In this document: in pieces, positions 41,001 to 53,000 of the stretch | Layout: the number at the start of each line of letters is the position of its first letter | Position numbering within the stretch: position 1 is the stretch's first letter | NCBI GenBank assembly: GCA_013396755.1 | Contig: VWZF01002957.1 | Location: 1,081,556 to 1,145,555 of the forward strand | DNA length: 64,000 bases | From: Sclerurus mexicanus | Taxonomy: Eukaryota > Chordata > Aves > Passeriformes > Furnariidae | Direction of reading: 5' to 3' | Made by a program: the position numbers and the translations under genes | The notes under the pieces: model-generated | What the model was told of the DNA's origin: nothing | Database searches by the model: none | Seen by the model: the letters and a program-made list of their open reading frames with translations, nothing else

Positions 41001-44000
41001 GCATCTCATAGGATCTACTTCGGTAGCCCCACTGCTACCAAAACCTGGCCATACAAACCAAATACATACATGCATAGACAGCTTTGCTAGATGTTGGAAA
41101 CATCTGGATGCCTGGTGCAGATGAAACAGTTGCCTGTCTTCATTATACCATGTGCAAGGCTAGCACAAGAATCCTCAAGGTCAAGGTGTGATCAGTACTA
41201 ATTGTCCAGTTTTTGATTTAGAGACATCAGTTGATTGGCAACATATGGGTTTTACAAAAGATTGGCTTTGCCTGGAAGAAGTCATTTGGTACTGTTTAAA
41301 AGAGAGGGAGGGAGGAGGGAAGAGGAGAAAAGTTTAAACTGTCTGTCTTTTTTTAGGAGACCGTCTACTAAAAGTTCAGACATCAGTGAGCCTAGTGAAG
41401 CAGGTGATGAAAAGAAGAAAAGGGACTCAAGAAAGAGTGGCTTCCTTAACTTAATCAAATCAAGAGGCTCCAAATCGGAACGTCCCCAGGCTGTAACAGT
41501 GGTGGAGGAGCCCTCCTCACCCAAGGTTGCTGCAAAAAGTCCAGCTTTAGACACAAGCAAGAAGGAGGTAAAGCCTGTGGAGCAGAACGGTGGTACAGAG
41601 CGATCTGAGGAATTAAAGACACCAGACTCACTGGAGGAAGTGCAGCCAGATGATGTGGCAAAAACTGAGAGGGGTGACAGCAAAGGAAGCCCCCAAGGAG
41701 GCCGGAGGTATGGTGTGCAAGTGATGGGCAGTGGACTTCTCGCAGAAATGAAAGCCAAGCAGGAGAAGAGAGCAGCCTCTGCTCAGAAGGTGAAGACAAT
41801 TTGATTTCTCTTGAGTTGTTAGAAAAATGAGCAAGAGCTAGGTGTCTTTAGGAGAAGTGGGTTGGGTCTGCAAGGGTTGGTGGCTGGGGTGTGACACAGC
41901 CTGCTTTCCAAGAGGGATTATGGTGTTCCTGTAAGAGGATTGCTCTCTGCTGTGGTGGTTGAACATGAATACCCTGGCCAAGGAGTAGGCTGCACATGTG
42001 GAGCAGGAGTTGCATCCTTAGGGCTGCACTTTCTCTCCTCTTATGGAGGAGGTGACATCAGCCCTTATGCTTAATGTCAGACCATCAAAAACACAGAAGA
42101 GGAGATGTAATTGTTTGCGTGTATTACAGAATAATTTTGGGATGACTAGCAAGCATAGCTCAGATACCTCTATACAATGTGTGGTTTGTTCACAGTGCAT
42201 GCTGGAACTGTGCTTTAGAAAAGGTAAAGCTAGGACAGACTTCTTACTGTGCCCCTTGCACACCAGTACCGTTGCTATTTGGCAGGATTAACTACAGCTA
42301 TCTACTCTTCTCTTGCAGAAGGTGATGTAGACAGATGGAGAGATCTGTTGTATATTATATATTTCATGCAGAGAAGTAAATCTGTCTTCCAGTCACTNTG
42401 AAATTGCATGTTGTAGTGTGCCTGTGCCCACCAAAGCTGCCTTATCACTCAGCTGGACAGAGAAGAAGAAAATATAATGAAAGGCTCATGTGTTGTGATA
42501 AGGGCAGGGAGAGATGCCTTGCCAGTTCCCATCATAGGCAAAACAATTTTGACTTGGGGAAAAATAATCAAATCAAAGTACGATAATGAGAAATAAACCA
42601 AGTCTTAAAAATACCTTCCCTCACACCTCCCTTCTTGCCAGGTTCAACTTCACTCCTGATTATCGTTCTCTCCCTCCCAGTGGCCCAGGGAATGAAGGCT
42701 GCAGTCAGTTCAATCACACTCTGCCTCTGCTGCTACTTCCTCCTCAGCAGGACTCCTCACACTCTTCCCCTTCTCCAACATGGGGTCCTCTCTCCATGGA
42801 TCCTACCACGAGCCTTCTCCAGTGTGACCTTCCCCCAAGGCCACTTCCTTCTTTGGGCATTCACCTGCTCTGACATGGGGTCCTCCCTGGGCTGCAAGGG
42901 GGACAGCCTGCCTCACCGTGGTCTGCACCACGGGCTGCAGGGGAATCTCTGCTCTGGCACCTGGAACACCTCCTGCCCCTCCCTCTTCATGAACATGGTG
43001 TCTGCAAGGCTGTTTCTCTCACGTATTTGCACTCCAGCTGTAGCTGCACAGGGTTTTTTTTTTTCCCCCATTCTTAACTGTGTTGTCCCAAAGGCCCTGC
43101 CACCACCACTGATGGGCTCATCTTGACCAGCAGTGGGCCAGCCTTGGAGATGGTTGGCGTTGGCTCTGTCAGACATAGGGGAAGCTTCTGGCAGCATCTC
43201 ATAGGATCTACTTCGGTAGCCCCACTGCTACCAAAACCTGGCCATACAAACCAAATACATACATGCATAGACAGCTTTGCTAGATGTTGGAAACATCTGG
43301 ATGCCTGGTGCAGATGAAACAGTTGCCTGTCTTCATTATACCATGTGCAAGGCTAGCACAAGAATCCTCAAGGTCAAGGTGTGATCAGTACTAATTGTCC
43401 AGTTTTTGATTTAGAGACATCAGTTGATTGGCAACATATGGGTTTTACAAAAGATTGGCTTTGCCTGGAAGAAGTCATTTGGTACTGTTTAAAAGAGAGG
43501 GAGGGAGGAGGGAAGAGGAGAAAAGTTTAAACTGTCTGTCTTTTTTTAGGAGACCGTCTACTAAAAGTTCAGACATCAGTGAGCCTAGTGAAGCAGGTGA
43601 TGAAAAGAAGAAAAGGGACTCAAGAAAGAGTGGCTTCCTTAACTTAATCAAATCAAGAGGCTCCAAATCGGAACGTCCCCAGGCTGTAACAGTGGTGGAG
43701 GAGCCCTCCTCACCCAAGGTTGCTGCAAAAAGTCCAGCTTTAGACACAAGCAAGAAGGAGGTAAAGCCTGTGGAGCAGAACGGTGGTACAGAGCGATCTG
43801 AGGAATTAAAGACACCAGACTCACTGGAGGAAGTGCAGCCAGATGATGTGGCAAAAACTGAGAGGGGTGACAGCAAAGGAAGCCCCCAAGGAGGCCGGAG
43901 GTATGGTGTGCAAGTGATGGGCAGTGGACTTCTCGCAGAAATGAAAGCCAAGCAGGAGAAGAGAGCAGCCTCTGCTCAGAAGGTGAAGACAATTTGATTT

Positions 44001-47000
44001 CTCTTGAGTTGTTAGAAAAATGAGCAAGAGCTAGGTGTCTTTAGGAGAAGTGGGTTGGGTCTGCAAGGGTTGGTGGCTGGGGTGTGACACAGCCTGCTTT
44101 CCAAGAGGGATTATGGTGTTCCTGTAAGAGGATTGCTCTCTGCTGTGGTGGTTGAACATGAATACCCTGGCCAAGGAGTAGGCTGCACATGTGGAGCAGG
44201 AGTTGCATCCTTAGGGCTGCACTTTCTCTCCTCTTATGGAGGAGGTGACATCAGCCCTTATGCTTAATGTCAGACCATCAAAAACACAGAAGAGGAGATG
44301 TAATTGTTTGCGTGTATTACAGAATAATTTTGGGATGACTAGCAAGCATAGCTCAGATACCTCTATACAATGTGTGGTTTGTTCACAGTGCATGCTGGAA
44401 CTGTGCTTTAGAAAAGGTAAAGCTAGGACAGACTTCTTACTGTGCCCCTTGCACACCAGTACCGTTGCTATTTGGCAGGATTAACTACAGCTATCTACTC
44501 TTCTCTTGCAGAAGGTGATGTAGACAGATGGAGAGATCTGTTGTATATTATATATTTCATGCAGAGAAGTAAATCTGTCTTCCAGTCACTGTTTACAACT
44601 CTTCAGCACATACTTTTCTTGTTGCACTTTTTATTTTTATGTCCTTTTGTACCACACCTTATTATTTTCATGGCTTTGATTTCTGTATTTCAAATACAAA
44701 CACTGAAAGAAAAGAAATATACATTAAAAATGTCCAGATTCCCTTTGCTCTCTGTAATTTTCCTCTTCTGTGAAGTGCTGATGCTGGGCAAGAACTCTGC
44801 TTGACTTTGCAAATGTGCAGAATGGAAAATCCTTGTGCTCCTCCAAAGCTTTTTGTGCCGGTCTATTTTGCCTGATGCCCATTTCCCATTGGTCTTCCCA
44901 TTATTATCCTCTGCTTCCTGGCAGCTGCAATTGGCATGTTTCACAATTACCAAAGAATCAGCCTTTTTTTCACTTCTCTCCTCCTCTTCTATGTTCAGGA
45001 CACTCAGATACTCTCCATTCCCCACCATTGTCCTCTGTAATTTGGAAGGTGTTACCTTACAACAAAGCTCATCTGCAAACTTTGTTGTGTTTTCCTTCCT
45101 TTAACATGTACTAAATTATCTTGCTGTGACCAAGCAAGGCAACCGCAGTCCATTTTTACCTTTCTTCATAGTCTTGCAGTGCTTGCCATGATGTGTGAGC
45201 CATTCCTGTAGACACCAGAGCCTTGTCATAAGCAGATTCAAATTAATGCAGTACTCTATGGATCATTAAAGGGTTCCTCAGCATGAAAATGATTTTTCTA
45301 AAGAAATTACCAATTCCCACCTTTCTCATAGGTTTTAAGTAATGCCCATGAATACTCTCATTGATTTCTAAAGCACCAAGTTTTCATGTAAAATGCCATA
45401 TGATTTGAAATAAGAGTATTATGCCCTGCCTGTAACTTATAAAATACCAAGCTATTCCAGACTATATAAATTTTTACAACTGCATAATTGTGTATGCTTC
45501 CTGCTCTTTGGATTCTTAACACTTGTTATCTACAGTGAATCAAATCTGGAAGGTCATGACTGAGGTATAATATTAGCATGTGTAATTTTTTTTAAGTGGG
45601 GAGAGTAAAAGTCCTCTTTGATGAGCTTTCATAGCATTAATTGAAAGATTCAATTTCATCCATCAAAGGAAAAATTGTTGCCTTTTCCCAGTTTGTTTTT
45701 TTTCCCCACCCTTTGCGTTTTTACTGGCTAGAAAGGTTAGTCCTTTTATTTCAGGTTTAATTTTTAAGAAAATAATATTACTGATATTATTTTTGGTAAA
45801 AATTTTATTTATATAATGCAGAAGTATGTCTTTATATTTCATTTAAAGAGTGACAAGAAAACTAAACTGAAATAGGAATCTGTACACAGCAGAGCACTGA
45901 GTTATCTGTTCCTAATGTTGCTCAGAGGACACAAAATTGAATTGCTATTCCAAAGAATTCTTCACTTACTTCATCCTAGATAACACTATCGAATATTTAG
46001 GTTTGTACCTTTGTTCATGATATTCATGAAGCTGAAAATCCTACGGTATCCTGGTGTTTGAGCTGCAGAAGACATCATTCCACTGCTGTAACATTGTTTA
46101 GGATTGATATGATATCAAGTTACATCTTCAAATTTATCAGAATTTCAGTATGATAGAAAATTGTATATTCCTTTAAGGTACAGATGGCTGCTTACATACT
46201 GAGCTATTTTACACGAAAACAAAGCCAGAAGGAATTTACTATTTCATTCATGCCCTACCACAGTCTTGTTGCAGATACAAGTGACGAGCAGGTGCACAGT
46301 AAATGGAAAGATGGTAAATGAGTTTTTGTTTTCTTTTGCTTAGAATACAACATGCGAATTGGCACTAATGGTGGAGTCAAGTATGTGCAGATTAGTGTTG
46401 CCTCTGGGTGCACGTAAAAAGATCTTTTAGCTCCATCTAGTGTTACAGACTGGACTCTTAAATACCTGGACAAGGCCTATGAGCAAACCATCACCCATAA
46501 CCTGTTTATTCACTTTCAATGGCACTCAACTCTGCAGTGTTTCCCAGCCTTGCATGAATTCCTGTTACAATAGAGCCTGGTCATTATTTATCTACATGAT
46601 AAATTCACCTGCACTGATCTGACTTCTCAGTGTAAATTTTTGCAGAAGGTGTTTTGTGTTGTCTTGGGACCATAAGCACTTTGTAATGTGTGTACAGTAG
46701 GCAGCCAAACATGCTGACATGTAATTGCATTTTTATGTACTATGCTAATAGATGCCAGCACTGGCTTTTATGCTTGTCTGCATGGCCGTGTTTCCTGAGT
46801 AGTCCCATAACGAGGGAGGGAGGGAGGAAGGAGTTACAGTGAAATTAGTTTCATACTCTCACGCAGCTCTCCTAAGTCATTTACTGTAGCTAAGTGTTAT
46901 GCATATATCTTCAGTATTTACATAAGAAAACTTTATGAGTGTAAGTTCATGAGAATGTACATTCCATGAAGAGATTGCTTATAAAAGGGGATTTGCCAAG

Positions 47001-50000
47001 GTATGGAAGAAAAATCCAGTAAGTGGAGAGTAGTATTCCCTTTAAAAATAGAGTCTTAACAAAGTCTTAACAAAGAAACATGTAACTTTAGGAGGTGTAG
47101 AAGTGAGAATTTAGCCAAAATACCACTGACAGTCAAGAAATGGGAATAAAAACTGAGTTTCTACCCAGTGGTACAAAGCTTTAATGTTTCTGTGAGCTTT
47201 AGCAGTGACTTTGTTTTGTCCATATGGGTACTGTAGCTTAATATTCTGCCCCTACAAGTCACAGTATTTCTGGAGTGCATCTGTCCAGAAGACTTTGTTT
47301 GGCTTACACATGGTTTTTAACATACAGATGATTTAATGCTTAAAACCTGTGGAAATATAATCTTTTAGAGTGGGTAGTTACATCTGTATCAGGGTGGTTT
47401 TCTAGTTAGAGTAAGTTTAATGATGATTCTAATAGCATCCTCCTTAATGCAGTGGGCCATTTCAAGTGCTCACCTGTACTTAAAGAGATCGGGACATACC
47501 ATCACCCTGCCAGATCTTATATAGGGATGGCAGCATCTCCACCCCCTTTTTTGTTGTATCGAAGAAAGGAGCTGTGAGATTACATGAGCCAAATGGAGCT
47601 ATCAGTAAATCTGTAAGGCAAACTACACTGTTTTCTGCATCACTCCCCAAAATCATCTTCTCTTGGAATGCCTTTGTGTGTTACCACTACAGGGGGAAGA
47701 CATATGGCCAGCATGGATATATAGGGATCATTTCTTTATGCTTGTATTTAAAATACATTTTTACCTATGTGCTATAGCTAGCAGTCTTTCAGATCATGAT
47801 CTCCAAAGGGCAGTGATCATGTTTGATGTGCACTGTACAGCACATCAGAATTTTGGAGATTGCTGAATGCCATGGGATAGTCAGATCCCAGTGTGAGTCA
47901 TGCAGAGTTGATGTTGGAGTTGTAGTAGCAGGGACCTGAACATGTCAGCATGACTTATGAGTTGGTATGTAACCAAATGCAGTGGTCATCACAACAAATC
48001 ATTTGCTTTAAGTCGTTTGCCATGCTAACTGTCTTGAAATAGCAAATCAAGATCAATGTTAAAGCTGCTTGCAGAAATCTCTCCATACTTTTTTAGTTTC
48101 AAAATAATCTCATTTTTATCCCTTTCTGTCTTAGTATATCCTGCACTTATGTCTATGCACTTTTTGTATCCTCCCATTTATCCTTCTGCCTATGCTTTGG
48201 TGGCAGGTAAGCCAGTGAAAGGGGGCCGGTTCTTTTTCAAGTGCTGCATATCTAAGCTTCTTCTGGTGAATACACAGGTTTCAAGCTCACTTAGGCTAGA
48301 CCTGTGATGTGACAAAAGTCTCTACACCTTTTTTTTTTTTTTTTTTGAGGCCAAGATGTTAGGAAACCTAACCAAGAGAATGGAAGACTTAAGCAAAATA
48401 AAAATATTGGCACAAGAAGGTATATTACTAATATGAGAACTTGTCTCACTCTTTCAGAAACTTGGGAATGACACAACTTCCAGAGAGTCTTTTGACACAA
48501 CAAGCTTGGAACGACTGGATGGAAGTGGTGCAGGTACAGTAAAAGTTCCCTGGTGTAAACTCTCTCTAAAAACTGCAAAATACCTAACCTCAAAAATCTC
48601 ACTTTCTTCTTCAGATTCTATGTCTCCAATTGCTAAGCAAATAGGAGCTTACACGATGTGAAAATTAGTAGATTCAAGCTTGGTTTTGCTCTGTGTTGGA
48701 CAGCACTTCTCATGAAATCAGCTTTAGGGCTGAATTTATGGCTCACTTCTTACTCTTGTTGCCCAGGAAAGTAACTACTTGGTGCAGGTACCTGGGATGC
48801 CTTCATAAGACTTTTAATGGGATCGGCAAAGCTGAAGCTCAACTCAAGAGCCAGCAGAAATGTCTGTGCATGAAGAGCTGCAAGTGCTGAATATATCTGA
48901 TTACCTAAATATGACCAATTTGCAAGGTTCATAGTAGTCTGCACATACCAACTTGAGTAGTCCTGACCTGCAACTGTTTCAGCTGACTTGTAGTCAATGG
49001 CAGCTCGCTCTTTTCAGGTTTTACCCAGTTTGATTGAAATCAGGGCTGCTTGCAAAGCTGTGGAGGCTCCTGGACACTGCTCACATGTACAAAATGACTC
49101 TTCATAATGTACAAAGTGGCGTCCAGCCTTGCAGTGCTTATAGCACCAATTCTCTCTGCACCTGGTCTTTCTGTGCCCTTGTCAAGCTGTAGTGCTGGGC
49201 CCTGACATGGCATTGCCTACACTGCAGACATCTCAGGACGAGAAGACATTCTGGACTCCAGGTATACTTTTGGGACTGGCCAGTGAAGTGTTCAAAAGGG
49301 GTTCAGCTCTGGTGGGTTGTGTGTACCACATGAAAGGAGTGGGCTGAACTAGGAAATCCAGGTCTGATTTCTCAGCAGCGGTGGTAGGTGTCCTATAGGC
49401 ACGGCACAGAAGATTGCTAAATTATACAGAAGGAAGGTTAGAAAAACAGGCTGAAATCAAAATCCAAATGTGGCCATCTTGGTTGAGCACTTCAGATATC
49501 AATTATGAAGTTTTATATCTTTCTAAAGCAGTTTTTCCAAGCGTAGTCAGAACATGCCGAAATCTATAAATCAATACTTTTAAATCCTGCTTATCTTTTG
49601 AGAAAGACCTTATGGACTATATGTGTCTCCTGATGTTAGCAAACTGAAGTCAGAGGAGCAAGAATAGTCTGCACTTGGGGCGTTAGAGTAGCTGGGGGTG
49701 TCTGACCCCAACTCTGGTCTTTTTATATGACATGTTTCACCCCCACCTCACTGCACTGTGCTTGCCCCTTCCTTTTGGCCTCCAGCTGTCATTTGTTTCT
49801 TTACTGCTCTTGCCTGAGAGCTCCCCAAGGCTTCTTTTTATTGTTGCAACTACATTTTGTCTTCTTTTTGGGCTAATTTATTTTAAGTTACTGTATTCTA
49901 GTAATGTTAGCAGGCCTGAGGTTGGGAAGACAAGAAAGAGAGTTAATGGAAAATTGTTGGATGTTGCTAGAGGAAAACTATAGATAGCGATGCAGAAGGA

Positions 50001-53000
50001 GAATAATTTTTGGGGGTTTTATTCCTTGCTTTGTGTCTGGATGTTGCCTAATTTTTTTTTTTGTATGCACACAGGCACAGGTGGAGAAGGTTTTCTGCTG
50101 TGTCGCTTGCAGCAGGAAAGTATTGAATACGTGCAGACACAAACTCTCCCTGTCACACACTCACACAACTGTCAAGTTTGCTGGAGTTTGACTGCAGCTG
50201 GGCTGAAAAACAGCTACATAAGATGGAAAAACATACTGGAGATTGGCTTGCAATAAGCTACATCAACACTCCCCTCCCTCCCTCTGCCATTAAAATGTCT
50301 GTGTTCAGCACTTTTGTATTCAGTAGGACTTCTGAATAGGAATAACAGATAGGTAGGTCAAGTCAGCATCTGTGAGCATATACTTGGTTTTGCCAAGCAC
50401 CAAGGCTACCAATCTGCATTTCAGTTAGACTGTGACCATCACTGAAAGTCCCAAGGTAACATACAAGTTCCAAGATTATCACTGAAACTGCTAGATATAA
50501 GCCTTCAGCCTTCTGAAAGCTGCAGAGTAGGAATGTAGGGCAGGCTTTTTGCTTACTAGCAAGCTGGAATCCAGCAGGCTTTCTACCAACTTGCACAGCT
50601 AGATGGGACTGATTTATTGCTTGGAAGGCACTGTGACTTTATCTGTAAATACCTTGGTCTTCGTTCAGGATAAATCATACATTGGTAAACTTACTAATGT
50701 GTGGAAACTAATCCAGGTACAGTTTTATTAGATAAATCAAAATATCCTATAAAGAATACTTTGCTCTGGGCTAAGTTTCAAAATCTCCTCTAGAACCTGC
50801 TAAAAGCAACAAATAAAAAGATGTAACCTGCTGGTCACCCACTTGGGATTTATTTTCTGGGCCAGAATTTCTCTGTTGATCTTGGAAACCCAATCTTTTG
50901 TTTGTAGAGGCACAAAACAGTGAAGAGCTGTCTTTTCCACTGATCCATCGCTGTTTTCTCAGCGGGTAGGCTCTTCCATCTGCTCCCAGAAATGTGAAGG
51001 AGGATTAAGGTCCAACTAGCCATCATCCCAAATATATTAAAAAGAGGCACAGGCAATTGCACTCTTGGGCTGTTGAATTATGAAGCTTAACATGTAAAAA
51101 TTAGCAGGTTTAGATGCTTTTCTTGAAGTGATTTTGAATACAACATTAGGGGTCGTCTTACACACTCTCATAGCTGTGCAGCAGTGATATGTGAGCAAGT
51201 GGTGGTATTTCCCACAAAAGCATATCTGTGCATGGAGCCTTCTGTGTTGCAGCAGACTTTATTTTATGTGTCTATTTATTTCAGTGCCTAAACAACAGCA
51301 GACCCTTCCAGAGAATCGGTTGGCATTGAATAAAGGTGACTCCCTCTCAGCATCATCAGAAAAAAATTCAAAAGCTGAACCAAAGGCAGAAGCTGGTGCA
51401 AAGGCAAGAAGTTCTTCCAATACACCGACCAGCCCAAAGCCCCCACTGCAGTCAACAAAGCCCAGCCTGGCAGGACGACCCACAGTGCCACAGAAACCAC
51501 GCTCTGCCTCTCGTACTGGTGAGGAGCTCTTCTGGGCAGTCATTATCCCCAGCTGTGTGTACTTCTGAGTGGTGTTTGGGTGGCATATGGGGGAGACACC
51601 TATCGCCACATCCTGAACAGAAGTTAAATTTACAGGGCTAAGTTCTTCGGGGCCTTGCTCTTGACTCGCATCCTTCTTTTCCACCTCCTTTTGCTCTAAT
51701 TCGAATAAATTTATCAAAATGATTTAACCTATGATCCTCTATAGTGAAGTATGAGAAGAAGCAGTAGTGGCAGTGGCAGGGCTGTTTTGAGTTAGCCTGC
51801 TTTCACAGAAGAGGTGAGCATAGGAAGCTACTTCAGCATCAAAGGCCTGTTGTAGTAGCACTGACAAAAATAACTGTATTTTCTCTAAACAGCTGGCTCT
51901 GAATACTAAAGTCCCTTGGGCTTTGTGGCAGGCTGCAATTAGTCCCTCAAGCAAATGGCTCTTATTCTTAATAACCTGCACAAACCAACTGTCTCTTACT
52001 GTATTTTTCCTTCTTTAGTCTTTGTTTCTTTCCTTACTGGTTTTGACTGGAAATAACTGTAACTGTGCTTTTATAACCCTGCAAGACTGCCAACTGAATG
52101 CCTGTTAACTTCTTTTCTGTCCTAACCGCCTGCCCAGGCATTATCTGAAGGTTTCCAATGGTGGCAAATACTTTAGCAGTTCTCCCACACATTTGTGTGT
52201 CTGCTATCTAATAGGCCAATGTCACAAACCCTTCTTCCCAAAGTACAGCTGCTGCAGTTGAGGGAAAATAAAAGCCAGTTACTGACTCCCCCAGTATCTC
52301 TGGCAAATACAGATTATTAATTGCTATTGAGTGAAAAATGTGAGCATGGTCATCTGTAAGAGATTGCAGCCCTCTTGGCTTTTCCCATACTCACTGTTGA
52401 CCTTAGAATGATGTCATTTCTGGTAAGGATGAAAGGACAAAGGGATGTTACAGCCTCCTCCCTGCCTTTGATGTGTAACCTGAGCAGTCTCTGCACTCCA
52501 GTGGGCAGAATGTTGTTCAAATACAAAATCAACTTTGGGTTTTAGATGGCTTTACATTTATTTTATTAATCATTTTAGAAATAGTCATAAGAGTGAGACA
52601 TGTCAGGTAAGATACGAAGATGAATACAACAGGAAATCATGGCTTATTTGGTGATGCTTCATCTGTAAAATAGGCAGTGTTTTATCAAAGCTCTTAGGTA
52701 TCAGAATGACCTGCGCTAGGTTTCTGGCAGCTCCTATTTCCTGAAGAGAGAGCATACTGTGAGTTTAACACAAGAGAGTAATTCATCATAAACCAGCTCT
52801 TTGGGAAGAGTAAAAGCAACATCATCTCTGGTGCAGTTCAACTTCTATCCTAGTACTTGTAGTAACCTACTGCCTAAACATGCCCAGGCAACGTGATGAA
52901 AAAAACAAGCAATTGTGTTTTTTTTCTGTGCTCTTGTCTTACTGTTGTTTCCAGCATTGTGGGCAAACAAATGGTAGCAAATTTTTGCTAAGTAGTCAGG

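Larger units (their letters stand above)
40206..42397 (+). repeat. Tandem duplicate block, copy 1 (2192 bases)
   Basis: This block reappears at 42399-44590 with a constant offset of 2193 bases. I found no mismatch between copies in the stretches compared, and every open frame in one is repeated unchanged in the other. It holds an LTR, exon 10 of CARMIL1 and part of the next intron. Its left flank is unique sequence, while its right end abuts a single N. The likely cause is assembly error (see findings). Confidence 0.97.
41790..43549 (+). other. Intronic sequence between the two exon-10 copies, with the join at N 42398
   Basis: The first part (41790-42397) is the intron after exon 10. After the N the second copy restarts with the LTR and the intron before exon 10. 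If the duplication is an artefact, this order of sequences does not exist in the genome. Confidence 0.85.
42399..44590 (+). repeat. Tandem duplicate block, copy 2 (2192 bases)
   Basis: An apparently exact repeat of 40206-42397. Its right flank (gtttacaactcttcagcac from 44591) is unique sequence. Copy 1 therefore holds the natural left border and copy 2 the natural right border, as in two overlapping contigs. Confidence 0.97.

Noticed and set aside
41282..41758. 158-codon minus-strand frame opposite exon 10
   Set aside because: A shadow of exon 10 in antisense, with no independent evidence.
41235..41804. 189-codon open frame as a stand-alone gene with ATG at 41235
   Set aside because: Residues after the acceptor at 41356 are CARMIL1 exon 10. 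The ATG and first 122 bases are intron read-through.
51259..51717. 152-codon minus-strand frame
   Set aside because: Antisense to the Pro/Ser-rich exon 12. Such composition bias keeps the opposite frame open.
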